Assembly (NCBI GenBank): GCA_933228675.1
Contig: OW121741.1
Location: 132,073,290-132,137,289 of the forward strand
Source: Stomorhina lunata
Lineage: Eukaryota > Arthropoda > Insecta > Diptera > Rhiniidae
Length of the DNA stretch: 64,000 bases
Reading direction: 5' to 3'
Notes under the pieces: model-generated
The model's database searches: none
Seen by the model: the letters and a program-made list of their open reading frames with translations, nothing else
What the model was told of the DNA's origin: nothing
Shown here: piece after piece, positions 11,560 to 24,700 of the stretch
Position numbering within the stretch: position 1 is the first letter of the stretch
Layout of the letters: every line of letters begins with the position of its first letter
Made by a program: the position numbers and the translations under genes

Positions 11560-12100
11560 CTAAAGCCTAGCACAGATACAATTTTTTTAAATATAAACCG
11601 ATAACCGAATTTGGGAACAAACGATCCAAAATTTACCCTAGCTCTCATATCAGACACTCTACAGGAAATTACATAAATTTATTTAAATCTCAAAGACTTA
11701 ATAAAAACATAAAAAGTTATTAATCCATATTTGACCTTAGTAGTAAAAGGTATCATATCGAGCCCTTAAATTTAAATAATCGTAAGCGATATTCCGTTAA
11801 ATATATCTTAAACTATTCTGCATTTGCAACATAATCCGCTCACTAGCTTAAAAGTTATTGAAGTAAAACCAAAAAACTTTAAATACAATACTTTGCACCA
11901 TAACTTCTAAACCATTTGGAAAAAATTTAATTAGTTTGTCGAAAGTAGCAGACTAACAAATAACAAAAATTTTATACACCAAAACATTACCCGTTTTTAT
12001 TTAATTAAGATTTTTTGTCGCTTACGATCAATATTTTTCCAGTCGCTTGCGATTATTCCAATCTAAGGGCTCGATATAATTGGTCTTGACTTAATTGTTT
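11560..12100 (-). mobile_element. Helitron-like (INE-1-like) relic, split by a MITE
   Basis: 11600-11757 matches the 61040-61200 part of the Helitron-like copy at 60607-61236 (ACCCTAGCT.TCATAT, then TTGACCTTAGT and an AAGGTATC block). After the MITE, the sequence at 12075 onward continues with TATAATTGGTCTTGAC, corresponding to TATGTTCGGTCTTGACC in the intact copy. Diverged and fragmentary. Confidence 0.7.
11758..12074. mobile_element. 317-bp MITE, TA target duplication
   Basis: Terminal inverted repeats of about 35 bp begin TCGAGCCCTTA and continue through AATAATCG.AAGCGA on both ends. It is flanked by TA at 11756-11757 and 12075-12076. The intact Helitron-like copy at 61192-61215 has a single TA at the equivalent point. 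No open frame, so it is a non-autonomous Tc1/mariner-type element. Confidence 0.8.
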
Positions 12101-14150
12101 TCATTTTAAAATATTTGTTAATATTTGCGATTACTGAAAAATAAGTAGTACGCCTCCCACACTACATCACAAAGCTCCTAAAAGTAGGCTATACACCTTT
12201 CTTCCACATTTTGAATGGTTTGAAATGTGGACCCTGTCGAATTAGTATCGTCCAGGTGATTCACAATTTTCTTAATTTGTAATTTTCAAGTGTCGCTAAA
12301 AGAAACAAGGACTTTGTTGTGAAAGGAAATAGGAGAAAACCCTAAAATTTAATTAGTGTTTGTCATCAACCAAGCCACCAACCAATTAGTCACAGTTTCA
12401 CAAAAACTTCTTAAGATCACACACTCAAAGGACCATCAACCACAAGTTTTTACCACAACCCATGTCCAAGAAAGTACTTAAATTTTTCAAAGATTTCCTG
12501 GTCACACGCATTTATCTGCTGATAACTTAATAGTTTCCCATTATATTTAATAAATGATTGGTTTTATGGTAACAAATTGTCGTAAATGTTAAATAAATTT
12601 GTTTGAAAATCATAATCTTTTCGAGATGAAATGAAGTGTGCGAAGAACAGAATTCGATGATAAAGATATTTTCTAGGATGTGAAACAATTATTGACTAAT
12701 ACTTCAAATAAAGTGAAAGTGTGTGATTTTTTTAAGGAAATATTTAAACATTTTTCGAAGGTTGAAGGAGTGTGTGTGTGTGTTGGAACAAGTATGATTA
12801 TGTATGTTTTGAGGGAGTTTGGTTGGTTTAAGTATGAGAACTAGCAAAAGGGGGGAGTGTCCTTTCATTTATTACGAAAAAAAAATATTGAAAATTGTGT
12901 AATTGGCCGTAAAATTTTTTCAAAAGCATATGTTGTAGAAGAAGAGAATGGCTTCAAAAATATTGCCATCGTCAGCAGTCATTTAAAGCATATAGCACAC
13001 GTCCGTCCGCTAAATTTAGTGTTCACATCACAGCTCGAAAAGAGAGCAAATCTAATGCGTTATTAACACACGATTTGTGTCTGTTAGTTTGAGATTGTAA
13101 TTTCTTCTTTAAAACCTTGAATTCTATGTGGATTTTGGCTTTTTTTTCAAATATCTGTGAAATAATATTTGTAAAGTGGATGGATGGATGAGATCATAAA
13201 TCATAATTTGAGTTTAATGCTCAAGTTCTGTGAGAATTGCCATGTAATATCCTTGGCAGAAGTTAAGGCACGGATTTCTTAATACACAAAGAATCAAATG
13301 CAAACCAAAACGAAAACCACCCACCCTCAGATTCAATTTCAAAATTTTTTTCTTTATCATTTCGTTGTGTTTGGTGGCTTCTTTTATAATAGAGTCAGCC
13401 ACAGAAAAAATTATAAAAAGGATACGACAATCTAAGGATATGAGTGTGTAATATAGCAGAAACGATTTTCAAACAATTTGTTTCATTTAGAGGATAATGA
13501 TGTTAATGCAAACGTTTAAATTTCACCCCAAATACACAGGCAAACATTCGAAATGTAGAAGGACGATTGTACAATATCGCAATAACGTTTGTTGTAGTCC
13601 TTAAATAATGTTTTGCCTCATGCATTTAATTCAATTTCACTCAAATTGCGCTCGCTCTCCTTTTTTGGTTCGTCCTGGCTACAAACATTTCATTCTACTT
13701 AAGGTCTAAGCAAACCATTGATTCTTCCTTCCGCTACGGATGTTTAAGTTCTTGTGTTCTTCTCTTTATTTCTGAAACGGTTTTTTAAATTTTTAGAAAA
13801 TTTTACAATTTGCTTCTGTCTTTAGTTGTTATTGTTGTTGGTTGGTCTCATTTGAAAGCCCTCACTAAAATTTTTACACATCTTTCGTCATTTGCACATT
13901 AAAATGAACGGAAATGCTATTGTGGTCTCGTTTGACATCTGTTTTTGGTGGAGGATAAGAAATCCTTAACATCTTCTTTATTAGAAATGCAAAATTTATT
14001 TTTAATTGCAATTTTATTATTTAAATTCTATTACTCAAAATTAAATAATTTTTAGCTAAATTAACTAAAGTTTTAGTTAAATAAAATAATTTTTAGTAAA
14101 ATTAAAGATTTTTTTTAAGTTAAAACTACAAAACAAGAAAAATACAGAAC
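12100..14150. other. Unique AT-rich sequence, no supported gene
   Basis: Less repetitive than its surroundings. Short open frames at 12857-13066 and 13214-13402 have no recognisable domain, and I do not call them. It may be intronic or intergenic host DNA. Confidence 0.5.
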
Positions 14151-14329
14151 CTATTGTAAATTGTTTAATTTATAGAACTCATACAAATATTGATCCTACA
14201 TTCATCAGAATAATCTTTAGTTAAATTAAGTAAATTTTAGTAAAATCAACTAAATTTTAGTTAAGTCACAAAATTTTTGTAAAACTAAATAAGATTTAGT
14301 TAAAACAACAAATTTTTCTTATAAAACAA

Positions 14330-15085
14330 TTTTGACGAAATTTTCCTAATAAAAAAGTTTTGATGAAATTTTTTCTTATAGAAAAATTTTGATAAAATTT
14401 GTCATTTTGATAAAATTTTTCTTATAGAAAAATTTTGATAAAATTTTTCTTATAGAAAAATTTTGATAAAATTTTTCTTATAGAAAAATTTTGTTAAAAT
14501 TTTTCTTATAGAAAAATTTTGATAATTTCTATAAGAAAAATTTTGTTAAAATTTTTCTTATAGAAAAATTTTGATAATTTCTATAAGAAAAATTTTGATA
14601 AAATTTTTCTTATAGAAAAAATTTGATAAAATTTTTCTTATAAAAAAATTTTGATAAAATTTTTCTTATAGAAAAATTTCGATAAAAATTTTCTTATAGA
14701 AAAATTTTGATAAAATTTTTCTTATAGAAAAATTTCGATAAAATTTTTCTTATAGAAAAATGTTGATAAAATTTTTCTTATAGAAAAATTTTGATAAAAT
14801 TTTTCTTATAGAAAATTTTTGATAAAATTTTTCTTATAGAAAAATTTTGATGAAATTTTTCTTATAGAAAAATGTTGATGAAATTTTTCTTATAGAAAAA
14901 TTTTGATGAAATTTTTCTTATAGAAAAATTTTGATGAAATTTTTCTTATAGAAAAATTTTAAAGAAATTTTTCTTATCGAAAAATTTTTATGAAACTTTT
15001 CTTATAGACAATTTTTAACAAGATTTTTCTTATACAAAAATTTTGACTAACAGAAAAGATTTTTCTTATACAAAAATTTTGACTA
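14330..15085. repeat. AT-rich 27-bp minisatellite
   Basis: Unit AAAATTTTGATAAAATTTTT then CTTATAG. It is well ordered between about 14390 and 14960, with TTTAGTTAAATT-type degenerate repeats upstream (14040-14330). Confidence 0.95.
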
Positions 15086-15089
15086 ACAG

Positions 15090-16450
15090 AAATAACTTTT
15101 TTATTATATTTTCTTGATTGGTATCATATGTATTTAAATATTTATGACATCACTAATTTTTTTTCAAAGTATCAATATCATTTTTTGACTCTGTTCATAA
15201 ACTGCCAATAAAAATTTTTTATGATCGACAGCTGCCAAAAAAAAAAAGAAATTTTAATTGACACATAAAAAACTCCCTTCATTTCATTTTTATGTAAATG
15301 AGCAGGACAATTGTTGCGCAAAGGATTTTAAAAATCATAGATTCAAATGTCAAGTAAATATCAAAACAGATGAACCATTTTTTGAGTTATTGACACTTCT
15401 ATGATACCGAATTAATAATATAATCTAATATAATTGCTTTGAGGATTTACTAATGTGACATTTCCTGATTAATATTAATTTTAAATATTCAAATTATTCA
15501 GTATCTACCTAAAAATTATATAAATTGTAAAAATTTGTAATCTCATTCTACATGATAAGCTGTGATATAGGCTATCGAATTTTTTATCCAAAATATAAAA
15601 CAAATAAATGTTCTATATGATTTTTGAATGATTTTAAACAGTCCTCAAATTAATAAATTGTGCTCCATTTCGAATTGCATTTTAAAAGGCAAAAAATCGA
15701 GATTTTGATTAAAAAAAAATGTTAAATAACAAAATCGACAACATTTATTCAAACAGGCCTCAAATACAGAAAATTATAGATATTTTTTATAACAAAATTT
15801 TCGGTATTGATTTTATTTGAAAAAAAAAAATACTAAAAGACCTCTTTTGCTACTTCAACTCTAAATCTGTTAACGATCATCCCAATTTCAATTTCATCCC
15901 AATTCTGTTTTTTTCAACAAAAGGAACAATTATGGGCTAAATATTCTCATATTTAAAAACACATTATGAAATAAATGAAATAAAGAAATAAATAAAATAA
16001 ATGTATGTTAACCACTAAAAACAAATTTTTATTACTCCTTGAAATGAGTTTTGTTCGAAAAAATAAAGAAATGAAATCATTATTTTCTTTTTTCGTTTTG
16101 AAGGGGGTTAAAGTGCGAGTATATGCAAATGTTCAAATGAATGTTCTTCAATTGTGTCATTTCTGAATATGAACTTATGGTATGAGAACTTGTAGTCCTT
16201 AAAAAATATTCCGGATATTCATAGAAATTGTGTTAAAATTGTAGAGACAAAGGGATCATTTACTGAGTGCATATGTATTTAATGTTGCACAAGTATTAGT
16301 ATCACATTTAAATTTTTGTTATTTATTATTCCCTACCCTCTTGGGCTCTAAGTATGTAAAAGTACTCATAATATTGGTCTATTGTTTTTATTGTTTAAAT
16401 GGGATTTATTTGAACTTTCAACCTTTTTCTTTAAATGTTCTCATATCACT
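15090..16450. other. AT-rich sequence, nothing recognised
   Basis: No coding, inverted or tandem structure that I can support. Confidence 0.5.
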
Positions 16451-16454
16451 TATT

Positions 16455-16560
16455 TTTTGCAATTCTCCCACAAAATCAAAAATATAAAACTCTCAATATT
16501 TTCCTTAAAAGGCCTCAAATCAAGAAAGGAAGCTTCACTTGGACTCTCTCCTGACATTTT
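16455..16560 (+). repeat. R4 repeat unit flanking the minisatellite on the left
   Basis: It contains AATATAAAACTCTCAATATT, GGCCTCAAATCAAGAAAGGA and an AAGCTTCACTTGGA segment. This matches units at 19850-20260 on the other side of the 16570-19850 arrays, in the same orientation. Confidence 0.7.
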
Positions 16561-16569
16561 ATAAAAATT

Positions 16570-18900
16570 TTTGTAATTTGAAAAATTATCAGATTTTTTT
16601 TTTTAAATTTCATAATTTTTTTTTTTTAATATTTTATTAAAATTCTCTCTTAAGACTAATTTTATCAAAATATTTCAGTAAGAAAAATTTTTCTACAAGA
16701 AAAATTTTATCAAAATTTTTCTGTAAGAAAAATTTCATCAACATTTTTTATAAGAAAATTTTCATCAAAATTTTTCGATAACAAAAATTTTAATCAAAGT
16801 TTCTCTATAACAAAAATTTTATCTAAATTTTTCTATATTAAAAATTTTAGCAAAACTAAATCAAATTTTTTCTATAAGAAATTTTTTATCAAAATATTTC
16901 AGTAAGAAAAATTTTTCTACAAGAAAAATTTTATCAAAATTTTTCTATAAGAAAAATTTCATCAACATTTTTTTATAAGAAAATTTTCATCAAAATTTTT
17001 CTATAACAAAAATTTTCATCAAAGTTTCTCTATAACAAAAATTGTATCTAAATTTTTCTATATTAAAATTTTTAGCAAAACTAACTCAAATTTTTTCTAT
17101 AAAAAATTTTCATCCAAATATTTTTAGAAGAAAAATTTCATTAACATTTTTCTAAAAATTTCATCAAAATTTATCTTAAAGAAAAATTTAGTTAATTTTT
17201 TTTATAACAAAAATTTCCTCAAAATTTTTCTATAACAAAAATTTTAACAAAAAAAAAAAAAAATTTCCCATAAGAAAAATTAAATCAAATTTTTTCTATA
17301 AAAAAAAAAATTTAAATTTCTCTTTAAGAAAAATTTCAGGAACATTTTTGTTTAAGAATAATTATATCAAAATTTTTTCTTTAAGAAAAATTTTGTCAAA
17401 ATTTTTCTTTGAACAAAATTTCATCAAAAGTTTTGTATAAGAAAAAATTTTTTTGAAGAAATATTTCATAAAATTCTTCTATAAAAATAATTAAAATGTT
17501 TCTTAAAAAAAAAATTTAATAAATTTTTCTTAAAAAAAAAATTTCACTAAAATTTTTCTATAAGAAAAATTTCACTAAAATTTTTCTATAAGAAAAATTC
17601 CATAAAACTATTTTTTTTTAATTTGACCAAAAATTTCATCAACATTTTTCTATAAGTATAATTTCACCTAAATTTTTCTTTAAAGAAAGAAAAATATCAT
17701 ACATTTTTTTTTTAATTTTATCAAAATTTTTCTATAAAAAAAAAATTAATTTAAACTTTTCTTATATGAAAAATCCATCAAAATTTTTCTTTAAGAAAAC
17801 TATAAAAAAATTTTCGTAAAAATTTTTCTATAAGAAAAATTTCATCAAAATATTTATTTGAGAAGAATTTAATCAAAATTTTTCTTTAAGAAAAATTTTA
17901 TACATTTTTTGGCTTTTTATCAATAAATTGATCTGTTACATTAATAAATAAATGTAACAGGTTTGGGATCAAATGCAAATACTCTTCTTTTTGAAAAAAT
18001 TTTCTTTAAGAAAAATTTCATAAACATTTTTCTATAAAAAAAATTCATTTAAATTTCTCTCATATTGAAAATTTCAATAAAATTTTTCTTTAAAAAAATT
18101 TCATCCAAAAAACTTTTATTAAAATTTTTAATCAAAATTTAAAAAAAAATCATTAAAATTTCATCAAAAACTTTTTTTAAAGTTTTTCATCAAAATTTTT
18201 CTAAAAAGAAAAATTTCATCAAAATTTTTCTAAACAGAAAAAAATTTCATCCAAAAAACTTTTATTAAAATTTTTAATCAAAATTTAAAAAAAAATCATT
18301 AAAATTTCATCAAAAACTTTTATTAAAATTTTTCATCAAAATTTTTCTAAAAAGAAAAATTTCATCAAAATTTTTCTAAAAAGAAAAATTTCATTAAAAT
18401 TTGTCTATAAAAAAATTTCATTAAAATTTTTCTTATATGAAAAATTTCATAAAAAATTTTCTTTAAAAAAATTTAATCAAAATTTTTTATAAAAAAGATT
18501 TTATCAAAATTTTTCTATAAGAAAAATTAATCAAAATTTTTCTATAAGAACAATTTCATCCAAATTTTTCTATAAGAAAGATTTCACCAAAAGTTTTTAA
18601 TATTTAAGAAAAATTGCATAAACATTTTTTTTAAGAATAATTTCCAAATTTTTCTACAAAAAAAAATTTCATTTAAATTTTTCTTATATGAAAAATTTCA
18701 TCAAATCTTTTCTTAAAGGAAAATTTCACCAAAATTTTTCTTTAAAAAAAAATTCACTAAAATTTTTCGATAAGAACAATTTCATCAAAATTTTTCTTTA
18801 AAAAAATTTCTTCAATATTTTTCTATGAGAAAAATTTAATTTAAATTTTTCTTATATGCAAATTTCATCAAAATTTTTCCTTAAAAAACATTTTTATTTT
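16570..18900. repeat. AT-rich ~28-bp minisatellite (AAATTTCATCA type)
   Basis: Degenerate units of TTTTTCTATAAGAAAAATTT plus CATCAAAA. It contains local duplications: about 226 bp (16661 versus 16887) and about 136 bp (18110 versus 18245). A small hairpin (CTGTTACATT / AATGTAACAG) interrupts it near 17931-17960. Confidence 0.93.
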
Positions 18901-19850
18901 TAGAAAGAAATTGTTGAAAAATTTCTTATTTTCTGAAAAGAAATTTCTTATTTTTATAGAAAATTTTTCAAAACTTTCTTATTTTTATAGAATTTTTTTT
19001 TTAAGAATTTTTTCAAAAATTTCTTATTTTTCAAAGAAATTTTCAAAAATTCCTTTTTTTAATGAAAATTTTTTAAAAATTTCTTATTTTTATAGGAAAA
19101 TTTTTTAAAAATTTCCGTTGTTTTTTGAAATTTTTCAAAAATTTCTTTTTTTTTAAGAAACTTTTTTAAAAATTTCTTATTATTTTAATAAGAAATTTAA
19201 AAAAAAAATCGTATTTTTATAGGAGATTTTACAAAAATGTTTTATTTTTATAGGAAATTGTTCAAAAACTTCTTATTTTTATAGGAAATTTTTCAAAAAT
19301 TTCTTATTTATATAGAAATTTTCAAAAAGTTTTTATTTATATAGAAATTTTCAAAATTTTTTTATTTTTACAGGAAATTTTTCAAAAATTTCTTATTTTT
19401 ATATTAAAATTTTTTGAAATTTCTTATTTTTATAGGAAATTTTTTAAAAATTTCTTATTTTTATAGGAAAGTTTTCAAAAATTTCTTATTTTTAAAGGAA
19501 AGTTTTCAAAAGTTTCTTATTTTTATAAGAAACTTTTAAAAAATTTCTTATTTTTATAGGAAATTTTAAAAAAATTTCTTATTTTTATAGGACTTTATTC
19601 AAAAGTTTCTTTTTTTACAGGAATTAAAAAAATTATATTTTTATACAAATTTTTTCAAAAACTTCATATTTTTAATGAAAATTTTCAAAAATTTCTTATT
19701 TTTATAGGAAATTTCTAAAAAAATTGTTATTTTGTGGGAAATTTTTTAAAAATTTATAATTTTTTTATGAAATTTTTTAAAAATTTCTTATTTTTTTAGG
19801 AAATTTTTCAAAAATTTCTTCTTTTTATAGAAATTTTAAAAAATTTTAAA
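18900..19850. repeat. AT-rich ~31-bp minisatellite (TTATAGGAAATTTTTC type)
   Basis: Units TTCTTATTTTTATAGGAAAT plus TTTTCAAAAAT. The small open frame at 18911-19108 is a translation of the repeat. Confidence 0.93.
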
Positions 19851-20270
19851 TCAAGAAAAGAAAGTTAATTTGGAATCACACTTAAATCTGAGCAAAAATC
19901 AAGTTCTAATGAAAAAATTTAAAATCTTCAAAATTATCTCAAATAAGTCTCAATCACACCAAATAATAAGAACAACTCAAGTTTTGATGAAAATTGTCGA
20001 AAAATATAAAATCTTTGATATTTGCTTAAATAAGCCTCAAATCAAGAAAAATAACTTAATTTGAAATCACACCTAAATCTGAATAAAAATCAAGTTTTTT
20101 TAAGAGAATCTTATAAAATAAAAACTCTTTAATATTTCTCTAAATAATAAAAATAAAGTTTTTGATGAAAAATCTTAAGAAATATAAAATCTCCAATATT
20201 TCCTATAATAAGCCTTAAATTAAGAAAAGAAGCTTTATTTGAATCACACCTTAAAATTAAAATAATCTTA
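19850..20270 (+). repeat. R4 degenerate repeats (right flank)
   Basis: Three diverged units of roughly 180 bp, each with a TCACACCTAAATCTGA, AAAATCAAGTTT, and AATAAGCCTCAAATCAAGAA segment. Confidence 0.7.
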
Positions 20271-21690
20271 AAGAACTCCCAAATTTCCTACCATTAACTA
20301 CAATTCCTACTCTTTTGTTATTTGAATTGAAGAAAAAGACCCAAAATTTTAGATAAAATCTATTAAAATTTCTTAAGATTTCGGTGTGAAAACAACAAAA
20401 GTCTTTTAATTATCTAACATTTGTCACAGTTCGTTTTCTTCTTTAAAATTGTCAAACTTCCAACAATATTTTAAAAGGTTTCCTTCCTTCAATTTCGTCC
20501 TTTTTTTATTGAAAATGCAAACACAATAAAACCGAGAAAACCAAAAACCATTAACATCAACTGTCGTCTGATGTCTAGAGAATAAATATTAGAATCTCGG
20601 AGTTGTATAGTTTTAAAGTGATTCACTTGCCAACAAACCGTAAATCATTTTACACAAGAAAACAAAAAAATCCTTTAACTAACAAGTTAAGGATCTAATC
20701 ATAAAAACAAGAAGCCCTAGAAAAATCTTTTCACTTCCTAAATTTAACTAGAGGTTAACTAATTGAGTTCACGTCTAGGTTATAACATAAATTATCACAA
20801 AGAGTTTCATTAAGACAAATTATTGTCTATCAATATGTTGCCATACATTTATTTAATTCGTTGTGTTAACTATATCCTGAAACAAAGGATAATATAAGAC
20901 TCACCACCCTCAGGACCCCCAACCATTGCCACTTACTTCTGTTGGAAAACAATTGGCATATCTTTCTTTGTAAAGTGTTGTAGCAAGTGTGTGTAGACAA
21001 ACCAAATACATTATAAGTTAACCTTCTATTAGAAATTTTATTGTTTTACCCTTCAGTCGACAAAGAGGACTTCGATGACTACAAGGAAGAATGTTGGCAG
21101 GATGCTGCTGCAAACGTTTGCTAATGTTATTGTTTTCGTTATGGTTTATAAGGAAATTGTAAACAATAATTGTTAACAACTTTACAACAAGTTACCTTAA
21201 AGGTATATTATTATCTTGTACAACTTGTAAAACCTGCCACTTTCCATCCTCTTCCCAATATCTCAGAAGCAACATCAAGCTAACCACCCTCCCCTTGTCA
21301 ATTTGGTTTATTATTTATGTTTTAGTATTATTTTCTTAAAAAAAATTAGTTGTCTAAAGGTTAAGGGCCAATAACTTTAAATCTCAATTTGTTATCTTTA
21401 AGAAGTAAATTTTAATATTTTTTTTAGTTAGACAATTGCTTTTATATCTCATTTCCTTTTGCCTTTTGTCACATTTCTTTTAAGTTTTCATTTATTTGAA
21501 TGAAAACTTTTGAATTTTGTTTTATTTTCATAATTACATTAATATTTTATGATTTTCTGCTAAACCTTCGCACAGGAGTCAATTCGTTAAATGTATTCTC
21601 TTAGCCCATACCCACCCCTTAAATTTGCGATTATCTAAAGCTGACCCCTCCAAGTGTTTTTGATTAGATTAAATTTGTTATACTATGTAC
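20270..21690. other. Unique sequence, no supported gene
   Basis: No open frame of note. Some stretches are less AT-rich (for example 21050-21130) but show no domain or splice signals I would defend. Confidence 0.5.
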
Positions 21691-21749
21691 TTTTAAGATA
21701 CGAGGATATAAGAGAAAATTTGGGAAAAATAAAAAGGAAAAAGTCTAAA

Positions 21750-24700
21750 CATAGAAATCGGATTAGGAATAGAACTAGGAACTGGATATGAAATAGGACT
21801 GGGAATAGCACCAGGTATAGGAAAAGGAATAGTAAAGGCACTAGGAATAGGACTAGGACCAGGACCAGGACCAGGACCAGGACCAGGACCAGGACCAGGA
21901 CCAGGACCAGGACCAGGACCAGGACCAGGACCAGGACCAGGACCAGGACCAGGACCAGGACTAGGACTAGGAATAGGACTAGGCATAGGACTAGTAATAG
22001 GACTAGGAATAGGACTAGAAATAGGTCTAGGAATAGGACGAGGAATAGGACCAGGAATAGGACCAGGAATAGGACTAGGAATAGGACTAGGAATAGGACT
22101 AGGAATAGGACTAGGAATAGGACTAGGAATAGGACTAGGAATAGGACTAGGAATAGGACTAGGAATAGGAATAGGAATAGGACTAGGAATAGGACCAGGA
22201 ATAGGACTAGGAATAAGACTAGGAATAGGACTAGGAATAGGAGTAGGTCTAGGACTAGGACTAGGGCTAGGACTAGGACTAGGACTAGGACTAGGACTAG
22301 GACTAGGACTAGGACTAGGACTAGGACTAGGACTAGGACTAGGACTAGGACTAGGACTAGGACTAGGACTAGGACTAGGACTAGGACTAGGACTAGGACC
22401 AGGACTAGGACTAGGACTAGGACTAGGACTAGGACTAGGACTAGGACTAGGACTAGGACTAGGATAGGACTAGGACTAGGACTAGGACTAGGACTAGGAC
22501 TAGGACTAGGACTAGAACTAGGACTAGGACTAGGACTAGGACTAGGACTAGGACTAGGACTAGGACTAGGACTAGGACTAGGACTAGGACTAGGACTAGG
22601 ACTAGGACTAGGACTAGGACTAGGACTAGGACTAGGACTAGGACTAGGACTAGGACTAGGACTAGGACTAGGACTAGGACTAGGACTAGGACTAGGACTA
22701 GGACTAGGACTAGGACTAGGACTAGGACTAGGACTAGGACTAGGACTAGGACTAGGACTAGGACTAGGACTAGGACTAGGACTAGGACTAGGACTAGGAC
22801 TAGGACTAGGACTAGGACTAGGACTAGGACTAGGACTAGGACTAGGACTAGGACTAGGACTAGGACTAGGACTAGGACTAGGACTAGGACTAGGACTAGG
22901 ACTAGGACTAGGACTAGGATAGGACTAGGATAGGACTAGGATAGGACTAGGATAGGACTAGGATAGGACTAGGATAGGACTAGGATAGGACTAGGATAGG
23001 ACTAGGATAGGACTAGGATAGGACTAGGATAGGACTAGGATAGGACTAGGATAGGACTAGGATAGGACTAGGATAGGACTAGGATAGGACTAGGATAGGA
23101 CTAGGATAGGACTAGGATAGGACTAGGATAGGACTAGGATAGGACTAGGATAGGACTAGGATAGGACTAGGATAGGACTAGGATAGGACTAGGATAGGAC
23201 TAGGATAGGACTAGGATAGGACTAGGATAGGACTAGGATAGGACTAGGATAGGACTAGGATAGGACTAGGATAGGACTAGGATAGGACTAGGATAGGACT
23301 AGGATAGGACTAGGATAGGACTAGAATAGGACTAGAATAGGACTAGGATAGGACTAGGATAGGACTAGGATAGGACTAGGATAGGACTAGGATAGGACTA
23401 GGATAGGACTAGGATAGGACTAGGATAGGACTAGGATAGGACTAGGATAGGACTAGGATAGGACTAGGATAGGACTAGGATAGGACTAGGATAGGACTAG
23501 GATAGGACTAGGATAGGACTAGGATAGGACTAGGATAGGACTAGGATAGGACTAGGATAGGACTAGGATAGGACTAGGATAGGACTAGGATAGGACTAGG
23601 ATAGGACTAGGATAGGACTAGGATAGGACTAGGATAGGACTAGGATAGGACTAGGACTAGGACTAGGACTAGGACTAGGACTAGGACTAGGACTAGGACT
23701 AGGACTAGGACTAGGACTAGGACTAGGACTAGGACTAGGACTAGGACTAGGACTAGGACTAGGACTAGGACTAGGACTAGGACTAGGACTAGGACTAGGA
23801 CTAGGACTAGGACTAGGACTAGGACTAGGACTAGGACTAGGATAGGACTAGGATAGGACTAGGATAGGACTAGGATAGGACTAGGATAGGACTAGGATAG
23901 GACTAGGATAGGACTAGGATAGGACTAGGATAGGACTAGGATAGGACTAGGATAGGACTAGGATAGGACTAGGATAGGACTAGGATAGGACTAGGATAGG
24001 ACTAGGATAGGACTAGGATAGGACTAGGATAGGACTAGGATAGGACTAGGATAGGACTAGGATAGGACTAGGATAGGACTAGGATAGGACTAGGATAGGA
24101 CTAGGATAGGACTAGGATAGGACTAGGATAGGACTAGGATAGGACTAGGATAGGACTAGAATAGGACTAGAATAGGACTAGGATAGGACTAGGATAGGAC
24201 TAGGATAGGACTAGGATAGGACTAGGATAGGACTAGGATAGGACTAGGATAGGACTAGGACTAGGACTAGGACTAGGACTAGGACTAGGACTAGGACTAG
24301 GACTAGGACTAGGACTAGGACTAGGACTAGGACTAGGACTAGGACTAGGACTAGGACTAGGACTAGGACTAGGATAGGACTAGGATAGGACTAGGATAGG
24401 ACTAGGATAGGACTAGGATAGGACTAGGATAGGACTAGGATAGGACTAGGATAGGACTAGGATAGGACTAGGATAGGACTAGGATAGGACTAGGATAGGA
24501 CTAGGATAGGACTAGGATAGGACTAGGATAGGACTAGGATAGGACTAGGATAGGACTAGGATAGGACTAGGATAGGACTAGGATAGGACTAGGATAGGAC
24601 TAGGATAGGACTAGGATAGGACTAGGATAGGACTAGAATAGGACTAGAATAGGACTAGGATAGGACTAGGATAGGACTAGGATAGGACTAGGATAGGACT

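Noticed and set aside
21693..21986. Pro-Gly repeat protein on the minus strand
   Set aside because: Translation of the GGACCA microsatellite block, without a credible start context or flanking coding sequence.
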